Shown here piece after piece: positions 1 to 8,500 of a stretch of 28,649 nucleotides of DNA. The stretch is from CAYTSA01 sp964440345 (GTDB taxonomy: Bacteria; Desulfobacterota; Desulfovibrionia; Desulfovibrionales; Desulfovibrionaceae), in assembly GCA_964440345.1 (NCBI GenBank), contig CAYTSA010000046.1, forward strand, positions 1-28,649, written 5' to 3'. A model generated the notes under the pieces. The model was not told the DNA's origin. It saw only the letters and a list, made by a program, of their open reading frames with translations, and did no database searches. The position numbers and the translations under genes were made by a program. Numbering within the stretch: the stretch's first letter is position 1; every line of letters starts with the position of its first letter.

Positions 1-2
1 CC

Positions 3-1247
3 ACCAATGAAGAGTTGGAAACTGTCTTACTGCCTGTGGTCAAGAACTTGGGCAACAGGCAACTCAAAATCCCGAAACTGAAGGACGGTGTGGACTTCAA
101 GAGACTCGGGCCAAAGCCTACTCTGGGCGCGCCTACGGAGTTTCTGAAAAAGCGGCCCGTGGTCTTGGACTGGTATCCGAAAGTGCAGGCTGAGGTTAGC
201 AAGGGCATCAGGACCGTAAACGACATTGCGCAGAAAAATGAGGGGCGCTTAAAGGAAGAGCACCTGGCCTTTTTGGACTTTGAAACTCTTTACTTTGACC
301 TTGTAAAGTTCAAAAATGAACGCTCCTGGCACAACTTGAATCTGCCCCGCGAAGCCTTGCACGGCTTGCTGGCGGACAGTTCATGGTACACGCTGTTGAT
401 ACCTGATGAAGAGCTTCTATTTGACACATTCAGCCGCGTCCAACGCTGGCAAGAGATAGCCCGGGCGCTGCTGCAAAAATATTGCGACCGTTATTACAAA
501 CACAAGAAGGACGAGTTCGAGCGACCGCACCTTGAGTATAAAGTGCTCACAGAGGACGACCCGAACTTTATTGAAGAATACCGAGTGACCGTGGAAAAAT
601 CTCGGGAAGACATCATTGAGACGTTGACACAGCTTCGAGAAGACATCCTGGCCGGCAGTCTCAACGACGTGACTTTCAGCAATTTTCAATCCCTCGTCTT
701 TGCGCAGCACCTCTACCAGCCCCTTGTGCATTGCAAGAGCGACGTAATCAAAGTAACGCCTGTCTCCCTGAACGAAGGCGAGCGTGACTTCGTCAGCGAC
801 TTGCGCTCATTTTACCAGAACAATCAAAACTTCTTTGCAGACGGCAAAGAGCTTTATCTTTTGCGCAACCAGAGCAAAGGAAGAGGAATAGGCTTTTTCG
901 AAGCCAACAACTTTTATCCAGACTTTCTCCTCTGGCTTGTCCATTCAGACATGCAGCACATTGCCTTTATTGACCCAAAAGGCATTCTGCGGCTGGAGGG
1001 CTTGAATGACCCGAAAATCCAGTTTCACAAGACAGTGAAAGAGCTGGAGCGGCAACTGGGAGACCCTTTCGTGAAGCTCAGTTCTTTCATTGTTTCCAAT
1101 ACCCCCTTTGACACAGTAAAGTGGTGGAATGAAGACGCCCAGCGAAAGGTCTTTGCTGAAAGCAACGTTCTTTTCCCCATGGAGGATGAGAAATACATAA
1201 GCGTTCTTCTTGGCGCCATGACGCGCTCCCCTGTCACCGAAGCGTAA
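3..1247 (+). CDS. Type III restriction/DEAD-helicase-like protein, 3' part only
   Basis: The reading frame is open from the first bases of the window, so the true start lies to the left. The visible part is about 414 residues. The final third carries a PD-(D/E)xK-like nuclease signature: FFE, then YPDF, then IDPKG about 15 residues later, followed by a helical tail. This arrangement is typical of the C-terminal nuclease region of type III restriction Res subunits and related DEAD/DEAH helicase-nucleases. The helicase motifs themselves would lie upstream and cannot be seen. No partner methylase gene follows; the next gene is a signalling protein 129 bases downstream. Family assignment is by motif pattern only, so a stand-alone nuclease or another defence helicase remains possible. 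Confidence 0.6.
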   Translation, partial: TNEELETVLLPVVKNLGNRQLKIPKLKDGVDFKRLGPKPTLGAPTEFLKKRPVVLDWYPKVQAEVSKGIRTVNDIAQKNEGRLKEEHLAFLDFETLYFDLVKFKNERSWHNLNLPREALHGLLADSSWYTLLIPDEELLFDTFSRVQRWQEIARALLQKYCDRYYKHKKDEFERPHLEYKVLTEDDPNFIEEYRVTVEKSREDIIETLTQLREDILAGSLNDVTFSNFQSLVFAQHLYQPLVHCKSDVIKVTPVSLNEGERDFVSDLRSFYQNNQNFFADGKELYLLRNQSKGRGIGFFEANNFYPDFLLWLVHSDMQHIAFIDPKGILRLEGLNDPKIQFHKTVKELERQLGDPFVKLSSFIVSNTPFDTVKWWNEDAQRKVFAESNVLFPMEDEKYISVLLGAMTRSPVTEA

Positions 1248-1376
1248 CACCCTCGGCCGCATTTTTGCCTCACTTCTTCTTGCGATTTTTTCACTGAAGC
1301 TCTATTTTACCGGCAGATTGCCCGTCACAAGGCTGGCTGCATTCTGCGGCGCGTCAGGCGATCCAGTGGAGGGCAC

Positions 1377-2630
1377 ATGGAAGAGAACAAAAAAAGCCAC
1401 GCATATATCGACACTTACGTGGGCCGGCAGCCCATTTTTAGCGTTCAGAAAACTGTCTGGGGCTATGAACTGCTGTACCGCAGCTCGCAGAACGCAGACA
1501 GTGCAGCCTACACCGACCAGGACATGGCCACGCTGACTGTGGCCTCCAACGCCATTACCGGCCTTGCCCAGGGCCAGGACCAAGGCAAGAAGATATTTAT
1601 TCACTTTACCAAGGACTCCATTACTTCCGAGCTGCCGTTTGCCCTGCCCCCGGAATCCACAGTGATTGAGGTGGAGGAGTCTTTTCATCTGGACAAATCG
1701 ACGGTGGCGTTGCTGGCAAAGATGAAGAAGGAAGGCTACATGATCGCCATTAACCGGTACTCTGGCGCTTCTGGCGCAGAGGTGCTGCTGCGGCTGGCGG
1801 ACATTGTATTCATCGACGTGCTGGGCAAAGAGCGGGAGGAAATAGACGCGCTGGCGCAGAAGGTGTTTCCCTTTTCCTGTTTGCTGGCCGCCAAGCGCGT
1901 GGAGGACATGGAAAAATTTGAGATAGTTAAAAATTTGGGTTTTATATTCTTCCAGGGCTACTTTTTGGAGCGGCCCAAGGTGGTGCCGGGCCGCAAGCTT
2001 TCCTCCAACCAGGCGTCGCGGCTGAACCTGTTTCGGGTCATAGAAAAAGGGGACCCGGATTTTGACAATCTCTCCACCATCATCCAGTCTGACGTTTCCA
2101 TCAGCTTTCGGCTGCTCTCGTTCATCAACTCACCGCATTTTGCATTTACTCGAAAGATAGAGTCCATCAAGCAAGCAATCGTACTGCTTGGCTGGAAGCA
2201 ACTGAAGAGCTGGCTCTGGCTGGTCATTTTGTCGGACATCATGCCAACGGACAATGCCTCGGAGTATCCATATCTTTCTGCAATCAGAGGCAAATTTTTG
2301 GAGAACGTCAGCGCCAACCACGATATTACAGCGCTGAATCCAGAATCTCTGTTTTTACTTGGCTTGTTTTCATTGCTGGACGCCATGCTCGAAACGCCCA
2401 TGCCGGAAATTGTGGAGCATCTGCCCATGGATGAAGAGCTGAAACAAGCTCTTTGCAAAGAAGAGAATGAATACTCCCCCTGGCTTCAGCTTTCCCAGTG
2501 TTTTGAAACCGGCGACTGGGACAGGCTGGACGCGTTGACCCGGCAACTGGAGCTGAACCCCATTGTAGTCGCCAGCTCTTACGGAGAGGCGCTGGTGTGG
2601 GCAAAGTCGTTTTACGGAGAGCGAGCGTGA
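1377..2630 (+). CDS. Degenerate EAL plus HDOD domain signalling protein
   Basis: 417 residues. Residues about 12-200 resemble an EAL domain (start YVGRQPIF, then GYELLYR where active enzymes have an E-(A/V)-L signature, later IEVEES and MIAINRYS where active enzymes have DDFG). The metal-binding residues are largely lost, so catalysis of cyclic-di-GMP hydrolysis is unlikely. Residues about 205-400 form an HDOD domain (RLNLFRVIEKGDPDFDNL, QSDVSISFRLLSFINS, IKQAIVLLGWKQL), which is a non-catalytic HD-fold output module. The EAL-HDOD order matches the YuxH/CdgJ group of cyclic-di-GMP-related regulators. The start is supported by a GGAGG ribosome site just upstream. It lies upstream of the pilus-like cluster in the same direction, so control of surface structures or motility is plausible but inferred. 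Confidence 0.85.
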   Translation: MEENKKSHAYIDTYVGRQPIFSVQKTVWGYELLYRSSQNADSAAYTDQDMATLTVASNAITGLAQGQDQGKKIFIHFTKDSITSELPFALPPESTVIEVEESFHLDKSTVALLAKMKKEGYMIAINRYSGASGAEVLLRLADIVFIDVLGKEREEIDALAQKVFPFSCLLAAKRVEDMEKFEIVKNLGFIFFQGYFLERPKVVPGRKLSSNQASRLNLFRVIEKGDPDFDNLSTIIQSDVSISFRLLSFINSPHFAFTRKIESIKQAIVLLGWKQLKSWLWLVILSDIMPTDNASEYPYLSAIRGKFLENVSANHDITALNPESLFLLGLFSLLDAMLETPMPEIVEHLPMDEELKQALCKEENEYSPWLQLSQCFETGDWDRLDALTRQLELNPIVVASSYGEALVWAKSFYGERA

Positions 2631-2838
2631 CAACGCAACAAACCGCCTTACGCCGCGCATCTCGCTGCGGCAAGGTCCATTTGCGTCTGCGCAGCAGCAG
2701 TCTGTATCAGTACACTGTTTCAACACTCTTTCGCCGCACTGTTTTTGAAGCAGCAGGCGCTCCACCAACATCAGCTGAGAGGTTGTGTTGCTTGCAGCTT
2801 TTTTGCCTGATGCAAAAGCTGTCAGCTGCGCCGCAAGC

Positions 2839-2854
2839 AGGAATCATATTTGCC
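2839..2854 (+). promoter_or_regulatory. Weak sigma-54-like -24/-12 element
   Basis: The sequence has GG at 2840-2841 and GC at 2852-2853, exactly 10 bases apart, with TTGC at the -12 position but a poor -24 box (AGGAAT against TGGCAC). A second near match at 2905-2920 has a good -24 box (TGGCCC) but TTGA at -12. Either is weak alone. They are listed because the cluster encodes its own sigma-54 activator. Confidence 0.2.
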
Positions 2855-3069
2855 AAGAAGGGGCGCTTGACTCCATCCACAGTGACCATAGTTATTATAT
2901 GCTCTGGCCCGATGATTGACGCATACGCGCGCAGATAACACAAGCTGAACCATTTAGTAACAGAAACGACTCACTATTGCCGTTTTTCCAACATGCTTAC
3001 AACTGCGAGGTAAACTACGCGAGAAGGCTCACACTTTACGTGCATACAAAGGAAAAAATCTTGAATCTG

Positions 3070-3099
3070 CTGACAACTTTTTGTTTGCCTCATTACATA
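3070..3099 (+). promoter_or_regulatory. Possible sigma-70 promoter for the pilM-led operon
   Basis: CTGACA (3070-3075) and TACATA (3094-3099) are separated by 18 bases within an AT-rich tract about 210 bases upstream of the chosen pilM start. Match quality is moderate. No other promoter in the leader is better supported. Confidence 0.35.
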
Positions 3100-3125
3100 A
3101 AGATATGTTACAGTAAGTTTATTAC

Positions 3126-3150
3126 AGGCTGTTGAAATACATGCTGTTGG
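3126..3150. repeat. Dispersed repeat end, related to the 21113-21197 element
   Basis: The 15 bases from 3126 (AGGCTGTTGAAATAC) are identical to the reverse complement of the right end of the element at 21113-21197, and the following ten or so bases are also related. Only one end is recognisable here, so this is probably a decayed or partial copy. Confidence 0.45.
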
Positions 3151-3181
3151 GCCGAGCGAGACACACGCAGTGGAACACGAA

Positions 3182-3219
3182 TTTAGCAATTTATCTTTTT
3201 ATTTTGGGGGATTGCTAAA
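3182..3219 (+). promoter_or_regulatory. Stem-loop in the pilM leader
   Basis: Perfect 9-bp inverted repeat: TTTAGCAAT at 3182-3190 and ATTGCTAAA at 3211-3219, with a 20-base loop that is T-rich and ends in GGGGG. It lies between the proposed promoter and the pilM start, so it would be in the mRNA leader. It could be an RNA structure or an operator; the sequence does not decide. Confidence 0.4.
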
Positions 3220-3307
3220 ACCTTGCCAAAACAGATGCAACGTATGCGCCGCCTGAAATACTCATGCAAAGTTCTTGTGTAACAGAGCAGAACTGACCGG
3301 CTGCAGT

Positions 3308-5704
3308 ATGCAGCGTTTCTTGGGAGAGTCATCTTTGAAGCTACGTCGCGAGAATACTTCGACAGACCGACTGCTCGAAATCATCCGCGGGAAAAAGCAA
3401 TCCCAGCAGGACGCCACGTCGCCTGACGCTGCCAGCGCCGGTAAAGCGGCTTCGTCTGAATCTGACGGCAAGGCCGCCAAAAAAACCCGCAGCCGGTCGT
3501 CCTTCTCCCTTGGCAAAGCCAAGTCCGCCAAGGGGGGTGGGAGGAAAACCAAAGGCCCTGCGAAAGGTTTCAAGCCGTCCCTCGGTTCCAGCCATGCATC
3601 CAAAGTCATGAACGTAGGCGTGGACATTGGAAGCGATTGTCTACGCATGGTCAAAATGAAGGGCCCGGAAAGCAAGCGCAAGCTTGTTGACTTGAAGCGC
3701 GTTCCTTTCGACCCCCAGGTTATGCCCACAGACAGCCCTGCTTTTCGTGATTTTTTGCGTTCAGAGCTCAAATCAATGTGCGGCAAGCCGGGCTCCTGCG
3801 AAATTTGGTCCCTCATCCCTTCCGGCAAGGTGGACATATGGCACTTGCGGATACCTATTGTCCCTAAAAAGCAAATCCCAGATGCAGTCTATTGGGCTGT
3901 AAAGAAAGAAAAACAGTTTGACGAGACTGAGTTTCTGCTGGATTTCGAGGTTCAAGGAGTTGTTGAAGAGAAAAACTCCAAACGGCTCAAAATCATGGCC
4001 TACCTTGTTCCCAGAAACGAAATGAGCCAGGTGCAAAAGCTGTTTGCCGACACGGGGTACAAACTTACCGGTTTGACCATCTCGCCCCTGGCCCTGCAAG
4101 CGCTGTTTCGCTCAAACTGGACTGCCCCAGACGCAGAATCGTACGCCTGCCTCTACGTAGGCCGCGACTGGTCGCGCATCGACATCTTTGAAAACGGCAA
4201 CCTGGTCTTGAACCGCGGCATCAAGACAGGGACCAACAGCATGGTCGAAGCGCTGATGAACAACTATAACGAGCAGGCGCGGCGGTCCCAGCCTCAAGGA
4301 GAACCCCAAAAATCGCTCCTGGCTGATGAAGAGCCTGTCATCTCCTTGTCTCTGGAAGATGACGACGACGCTGTCCACATGCCGGAAATTTCTCTGTCTG
4401 ACAGCGGCTCTGAGGGCCAAGCCCCAGCGGCGGCTTCTTCACAGGCAAGCCCTGACAGCAGCAATGAGACTGACCCCTCAATAACTTTGGACTTGGAAAT
4501 AGAAGACGACGAGGACCCGTCAGACGCTCCTTCTGACAAACGTCTCTCTGGAGCCACTATTCCAGAGTTGACATTCGGAGGCGACGAAGACGCGCCCACG
4601 CAAACATGGACCATTGGCGAAGACGACACCAGCGTGGAAATCGTTACCGACAGCGAAGCCCCCCGGCCGAGCGCTGAAACCATGAACCCCGACATCGCCA
4701 AAACCGTCTTCTTCAACAAACTGCTCAACAAGGACGTCGATCCCGGCTTGCCTGGAGCCAACCTTACAGCGTCACAAATTTTTGATTTGGTGCTCCCGGC
4801 TGCCGGTCGCCTTGTGCGGCAGATAGAACGCACTTTTGACTATCACACAACGACGCAGGGCAACCAACGCGTTGAAAGCATTTATCTTTCTGGCCGGATA
4901 TGCACCAGTCCGCAACTCATCCAGTACTTTGACGGCCAGCTTGGCACTGCAACCAATTTACTTGACCCCCTGTCGCCGGACAATCCCACATTGAAAGGCG
5001 AAACAACAGCGCTTCCGGAGTCAAATGCAGAGCGGCTCGATTTCAACCTGACCTTGGCTCTGGCGCTGTGCGACAACGCCACCACGCCGAATATCCTCTA
5101 TACGTACGCAGCGCGGGAAAAAGACCGCCAGAACTCCCGGGTTAACCAAATGATCTATATGGGATTCATTTTTGTTGCCCTTGCTCTGGCAGGCGTCTAC
5201 TTGTGGCAGAACTCCATAATAGATGAAAAAAAACGAAACCTCGCCCAACTGGACAGCAAACTCGCTCAATACAACCCCAGAGTTGACCAAGCATTGCTTA
5301 TGAATATGGCAGGAAAGATCGTCCAACAACGCCAGAATCTTAAACAAGCAGGCCAACGCTACGAATCCCTGGCCCTCATCCGCGAGATATCTACGCTCAC
5401 CCCTGATTTTATACAACTTGTGAAAGTCACCTTTCACTTTGCTGATTATCAGCTTGAACAATCCAAAGAGGGCGATAAAAAAGCCAAGTCGCCGCAAAAC
5501 GCCGCAACAAAAGAAACAATGGAATTGGAAGGCGTCATTCTAGGGAACACCAAACTGTACGACCCAGCCTTAACCAATTATCTTATAAAGCTTGAAAACT
5601 CCCCACTTCTTGCCATGCCGGCCATCCAGGAAAGCGCCGTGGAAGACTTCCACACCCAAGGCAAAGTGCTTCGCTTTTCCTTGAAAATCCCTCTGGAGCA
5701 GTAA
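3308..5704 (+). CDS. pilM: PilM-PilN fusion of a type IV pilus/secretion platform
   Basis: 798 residues, more than twice a normal PilM. After a basic, low-complexity N-terminal segment (about 1-100, rich in K, R, S and G) comes an actin-like PilM domain starting at VGVDIGSD (about 102). It includes LYVGRDWSRIDIF and resumes at about 480-590 (LVRQIERTFDYH, IYLSGR). Between these halves, about residues 320-460, lies a long acidic, Ser/Pro-rich insert with runs of Asp. A membrane segment at about 615-633 (MIYMGFIFVALALAGVYLW) and a PilN-like coiled-coil/periplasmic domain follow, ending at the stop. PilM normally sits in the cytoplasm and binds the tail of PilN; here both are one chain. The start is uncertain: ATG at 3308 has no good ribosome site, and a TTG at 3275 would add 11 residues. 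pilO starts 3 bases after the stop. Confidence 0.85.
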   Translation: MQRFLGESSLKLRRENTSTDRLLEIIRGKKQSQQDATSPDAASAGKAASSESDGKAAKKTRSRSSFSLGKAKSAKGGGRKTKGPAKGFKPSLGSSHASKVMNVGVDIGSDCLRMVKMKGPESKRKLVDLKRVPFDPQVMPTDSPAFRDFLRSELKSMCGKPGSCEIWSLIPSGKVDIWHLRIPIVPKKQIPDAVYWAVKKEKQFDETEFLLDFEVQGVVEEKNSKRLKIMAYLVPRNEMSQVQKLFADTGYKLTGLTISPLALQALFRSNWTAPDAESYACLYVGRDWSRIDIFENGNLVLNRGIKTGTNSMVEALMNNYNEQARRSQPQGEPQKSLLADEEPVISLSLEDDDDAVHMPEISLSDSGSEGQAPAAASSQASPDSSNETDPSITLDLEIEDDEDPSDAPSDKRLSGATIPELTFGGDEDAPTQTWTIGEDDTSVEIVTDSEAPRPSAETMNPDIAKTVFFNKLLNKDVDPGLPGANLTASQIFDLVLPAAGRLVRQIERTFDYHTTTQGNQRVESIYLSGRICTSPQLIQYFDGQLGTATNLLDPLSPDNPTLKGETTALPESNAERLDFNLTLALALCDNATTPNILYTYAAREKDRQNSRVNQMIYMGFIFVALALAGVYLWQNSIIDEKKRNLAQLDSKLAQYNPRVDQALLMNMAGKIVQQRQNLKQAGQRYESLALIREISTLTPDFIQLVKVTFHFADYQLEQSKEGDKKAKSPQNAATKETMELEGVILGNTKLYDPALTNYLIKLENSPLLAMPAIQESAVEDFHTQGKVLRFSLKIPLEQ

Positions 5705-5707
5705 ACC

Positions 5708-6262
5708 ATGGCCAAGATGAACACTCAATTGCCCATAAGTAAGGAAACCCTTTTGCGGATGCTTATCTGCGCTGGGGGAGTGCTGTTATTCTTCTTTGCA
5801 CTGGTTTTCCCTACTTTCCAGCAATCATCTGACTTGGACCGCAGCATTGCAGAGCGCAAGGTGGAGATCGAACGCCAAACCGCCTTGTACCCTGTCTACG
5901 CCCAGTTGGAGGCGGAGCTGAAAAAAGATCACGCCAGCGAACTAAAAACCCCGGATATTCAAAAACTCGGTCAAGACGAGCTGCAAGAGGTTATCGAGTC
6001 CATTGCCTCCAGCGGCGCAGACAACGGCTTGAAAGCGATAACAGTGAACCCCGACCCCAAGTCTCTTGAAGACGGGAAAGGCCTGCTGCTCGTCAACTGC
6101 CGTTTTGTCGGTCCCTTTGCCAGCTTTCGGGATTTTCTGCTCTCGCTGGGAAGAATCCCTTACGTTCAATACATTGAAACCATAAACGCCAAGGAAACAT
6201 ATGAAGGCGTTGAAATGCAAATGGATTTATGGCTGGCCATGAAGAAAAACGTGGAGTCGTAA
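5708..6262 (+). CDS. pilO: PilO-like inner-membrane platform protein
   Basis: 184 residues. A short cytoplasmic N-terminus is followed by one membrane segment (about 14-36, rich in L and F), a coiled-coil stretch (about 40-80) and a ferredoxin-like periplasmic domain with GLLLVNCRFVGPFASFRDFLLSL. This is the usual PilO/GspM layout, and the length is normal. PilO pairs with PilN to form the inner-membrane frame of type IV pilus machines. The start has GGAG about 9 bases upstream, inside the end of the PilM-PilN gene, and only 3 bases separate the two genes, so they are surely co-transcribed. Confidence 0.8.
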   Translation: MAKMNTQLPISKETLLRMLICAGGVLLFFFALVFPTFQQSSDLDRSIAERKVEIERQTALYPVYAQLEAELKKDHASELKTPDIQKLGQDELQEVIESIASSGADNGLKAITVNPDPKSLEDGKGLLLVNCRFVGPFASFRDFLLSLGRIPYVQYIETINAKETYEGVEMQMDLWLAMKKNVES

Positions 6263-6312
6263 ATGCAAGAACACACTTTTGTCTAACCTCTTGCTGAGGC
6301 GGAAATACTTCC

Positions 6313-6864
6313 ATGGCTAAACGTGAAAAAATAATCGTCATTCTTATGGTAATCGGCGTCTTATACGCCGGCTATACCTATATGTTTGACCCCGCCATGC
6401 AGACCAAGCTCCCGACGCTGGACCGGAACAAATTGCAGCAAGAAATTCAAAATGTGACAAGCACCCTTACGGCCCAGTCCCTTTCAGAGACTGAAGATTA
6501 CCGCATAACCCAAGCCCTTGCCCAATGGAACACTAACCCCTTTTACAAGCGCGCCCTGTACGAATCAGATGATAACCAGAAAAGATTCACGCCCAATCCG
6601 GAAGCAGCAAAACTTTTTTCGTATAAGGGATATGTGGACATCGGCGTGGAAAAGCTTGCTGTCATCAACGGTCTTGAATACAAGATAGATGAAGAACTGG
6701 AAACGCCCAACTACTACTTGACTGGAATATTTAAAGATAAAGCAATCATCGAAGAGCGTAACGCAACCCAAGACGTCATCAACAGGGTTACCGTTCCTCT
6801 GGAAGAAAACTTTGTGAATCTCTTCGGAGAAGACAATGCGACAGAAAGCAACTCCACTCAATGA
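6313..6864 (+). CDS. pilP: PilP/GspC-like periplasmic connector protein
   Basis: 183 residues with an N-terminal membrane segment (about 6-24). The segment at about 96-160 (YKGYVDIGVEKLAVINGLEYKI, then YLTGIF, AIIEE) matches the beta-rich homology region of PilP and GspC, which links the inner-membrane platform to the secretin. PilP is normally a lipoprotein, but there is no lipobox here; a plain membrane anchor is more like GspC. The gene lies between pilO and the secretin gene, where PilP is expected, and overlaps the secretin gene by 29 bases. The ribosome site is weak. Identification rests on position and the short homology region. Confidence 0.65.
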   Translation: MAKREKIIVILMVIGVLYAGYTYMFDPAMQTKLPTLDRNKLQQEIQNVTSTLTAQSLSETEDYRITQALAQWNTNPFYKRALYESDDNQKRFTPNPEAAKLFSYKGYVDIGVEKLAVINGLEYKIDEELETPNYYLTGIFKDKAIIEERNATQDVINRVTVPLEENFVNLFGEDNATESNSTQ

Positions 6865-8491
6865 GCGGCTGATTACCATTTTTGCCACAGCTCTGCTGGC
6901 GGCAACCGTATTCGCCCTCTGCGGATGTTCTACAAAGGAACCCGCCAAGGACGCATTTTTTGAAAAATGGCGGCTCATGGCTGAACAGTCGCAAGGGCAT
7001 TCCCCCACTTTCGACCCTGAATACCTCAAACGAGACCAATTTACTGTCCAACAAACAGACATCATCATTGATGAAGACGTTAAACCTGCGCCTCCTCTTC
7101 CTCAGTTGCGCATATCCCTGCGCATGCACAAGGCAAACATCGTCGCCGTGCTGCAAGCCTTGGCCAGAGCCGCCGGCCAGTCTATTATGATTAGCCCTAA
7201 CGTTAGCGGCGAAGTGACCGTGAACATCATGAACATGCCTTGGGACCAGATTTTTGAAGGCATCATTCGAACGAACGGGTTGTCGTATGCTTGGGAAGGC
7301 GACATCATCCGGATCATGACCTTGGAAGACATGGAACAAGACTTGAGACTCGCAGAAGTCATCAAAAAACAACAAACACAAAAGTTGCAAACCCGCCAGG
7401 GCGAGCCTCCCATCATGAGCGTCATCAAGCTCAAGTACGCCAGGGCCGAAAAATTGAAGGAAGAGATCGAAGCGCTTCTTTCCAAAGACGAAGACGGAGA
7501 GTCTGTGGGGACAGTTCAGGTCGACACTGAAACCAACGCCTTGATAATGCAGGCCAACCGGACTGAAGTAAACAAGATAATCAAACTAGTGGAGCGGTTG
7601 GACCGGCCCCGACAACAAGTCAAAATTAAAGCGCATATTGTCGAAACAACTGACGAGACTGCAAGAGCCCTGGGCATCCAATGGGGCGGTTTCAGAAAGT
7701 TCACCAACGCCGGTTTCGGGGACAACAATTTGTGGCTTATGCCCAGCGGCAACGGTATCGTTAGCGGTGACCCCAGTACTGGCGTCTCCTGGACCTACAC
7801 GCCCGCCTTTGGCCCAGGCTTGTCTGATTCCGGCTTTGCCATGAACTTTCCCCCGACCAACTTCCCCAGCGGCTCCGGCCAGGGGGCAGCCCTCAGCATG
7901 CTGTTTGGCGAGCTGGGAGGAAACATCCTGGAAATGCAGCTTTCTGCACTGCAAGAACAAGATAAGCTGAAAATCCTCTCCAGCCCGTCCATTACCACCC
8001 TGGACAATGAACTGGCCTTTACCGAAAATGGCGCCAGCGTGCCTTTTGTCACCATCAGCGACGGCGAAAGACAGGTTGAGTTCAAAGATGCGGTGCTGCG
8101 GCTCGAAATTCAACCGCAAATTATCGATTCAGAGCATTTGCGCATGTCCATCAAAATCAAAAAAGACGAAGTGGACCTGACCCGTACGGTGGAAGGCAAC
8201 CCCCTGATCGTCAAGAAGAATACGGAGACCACCCTCATCACGCGCAACAATGAAACAGTCGTCATCTCCGGCTTGACCAAAAGGACTGTTGGCGAGAACG
8301 AAGCCGGGACTCCAGGCGCCATGGACATTCCCGCCCTGGGCTGGCTCTTCAAAACAGAGGGCAAAAGCAATTCCATGGAAGAAGTGCTTATTTTCATCAC
8401 CCCGACAATCCTCGCCGAATGGCAGCCGGGAGAATACCAAAAAGATTTAGGTGAAATTGAAGAAGAGTTGGCAGACCAGGGAATAGAATAA
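6836..8491 (+). CDS. pilQ: Secretin of the PilQ/GspD family, probable lipoprotein
   Basis: 551 residues. It begins with a signal peptide ending in a lipobox-like LCGC (Cys31). An STN/N0-like domain follows at about 90-165 (LRMHKANIVAVLQALARAAG), then an N1/NolW-like domain (about 195-275), then the secretin barrel core with VPFVTISDGERQVEFKDAVL, VVISGLTKR, IPALGWLFK and VLIFITPTIL. It forms the outer-membrane pore through which a pilus or substrate leaves. The length is typical of short PilQ/GspD forms, with a single N1 domain and no AMIN domain. The start has CGGAGA about 6 bases upstream and overlaps the previous gene by 29 bases, implying translational coupling. Confidence 0.9.
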   Translation: MRQKATPLNERLITIFATALLAATVFALCGCSTKEPAKDAFFEKWRLMAEQSQGHSPTFDPEYLKRDQFTVQQTDIIIDEDVKPAPPLPQLRISLRMHKANIVAVLQALARAAGQSIMISPNVSGEVTVNIMNMPWDQIFEGIIRTNGLSYAWEGDIIRIMTLEDMEQDLRLAEVIKKQQTQKLQTRQGEPPIMSVIKLKYARAEKLKEEIEALLSKDEDGESVGTVQVDTETNALIMQANRTEVNKIIKLVERLDRPRQQVKIKAHIVETTDETARALGIQWGGFRKFTNAGFGDNNLWLMPSGNGIVSGDPSTGVSWTYTPAFGPGLSDSGFAMNFPPTNFPSGSGQGAALSMLFGELGGNILEMQLSALQEQDKLKILSSPSITTLDNELAFTENGASVPFVTISDGERQVEFKDAVLRLEIQPQIIDSEHLRMSIKIKKDEVDLTRTVEGNPLIVKKNTETTLITRNNETVVISGLTKRTVGENEAGTPGAMDIPALGWLFKTEGKSNSMEEVLIFITPTILAEWQPGEYQKDLGEIEEELADQGIE

Positions 8492-8500
8492 GCGCCTGCT

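Larger units (their letters stand above)
2631..3307 (+). other. Long non-coding leader ahead of the pilus-like cluster
   Basis: About 680 bases without a convincing gene. Short open frames here have no ribosome sites and no recognisable protein pattern. The stretch becomes AT-rich towards its right end and contains a sigma-70-like promoter, weak -24/-12-like sequences, a copy of a dispersed repeat end and a 9-bp stem-loop, all listed separately. It is the obvious place for control of the downstream cluster. Confidence 0.6.

Noticed and set aside
2597..2938. Plus-strand 113-codon open frame overlapping the end of the HDOD gene
   Set aside because: No ribosome site, Arg/Cys-rich antisense-like composition, and it begins inside the previous gene in another frame.
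3171..3190. TGGAACAC...TTAGCA as a sigma-54 promoter near pilM
   Set aside because: The GG and GC are 12 bases apart instead of 10, which sigma-54 does not tolerate.
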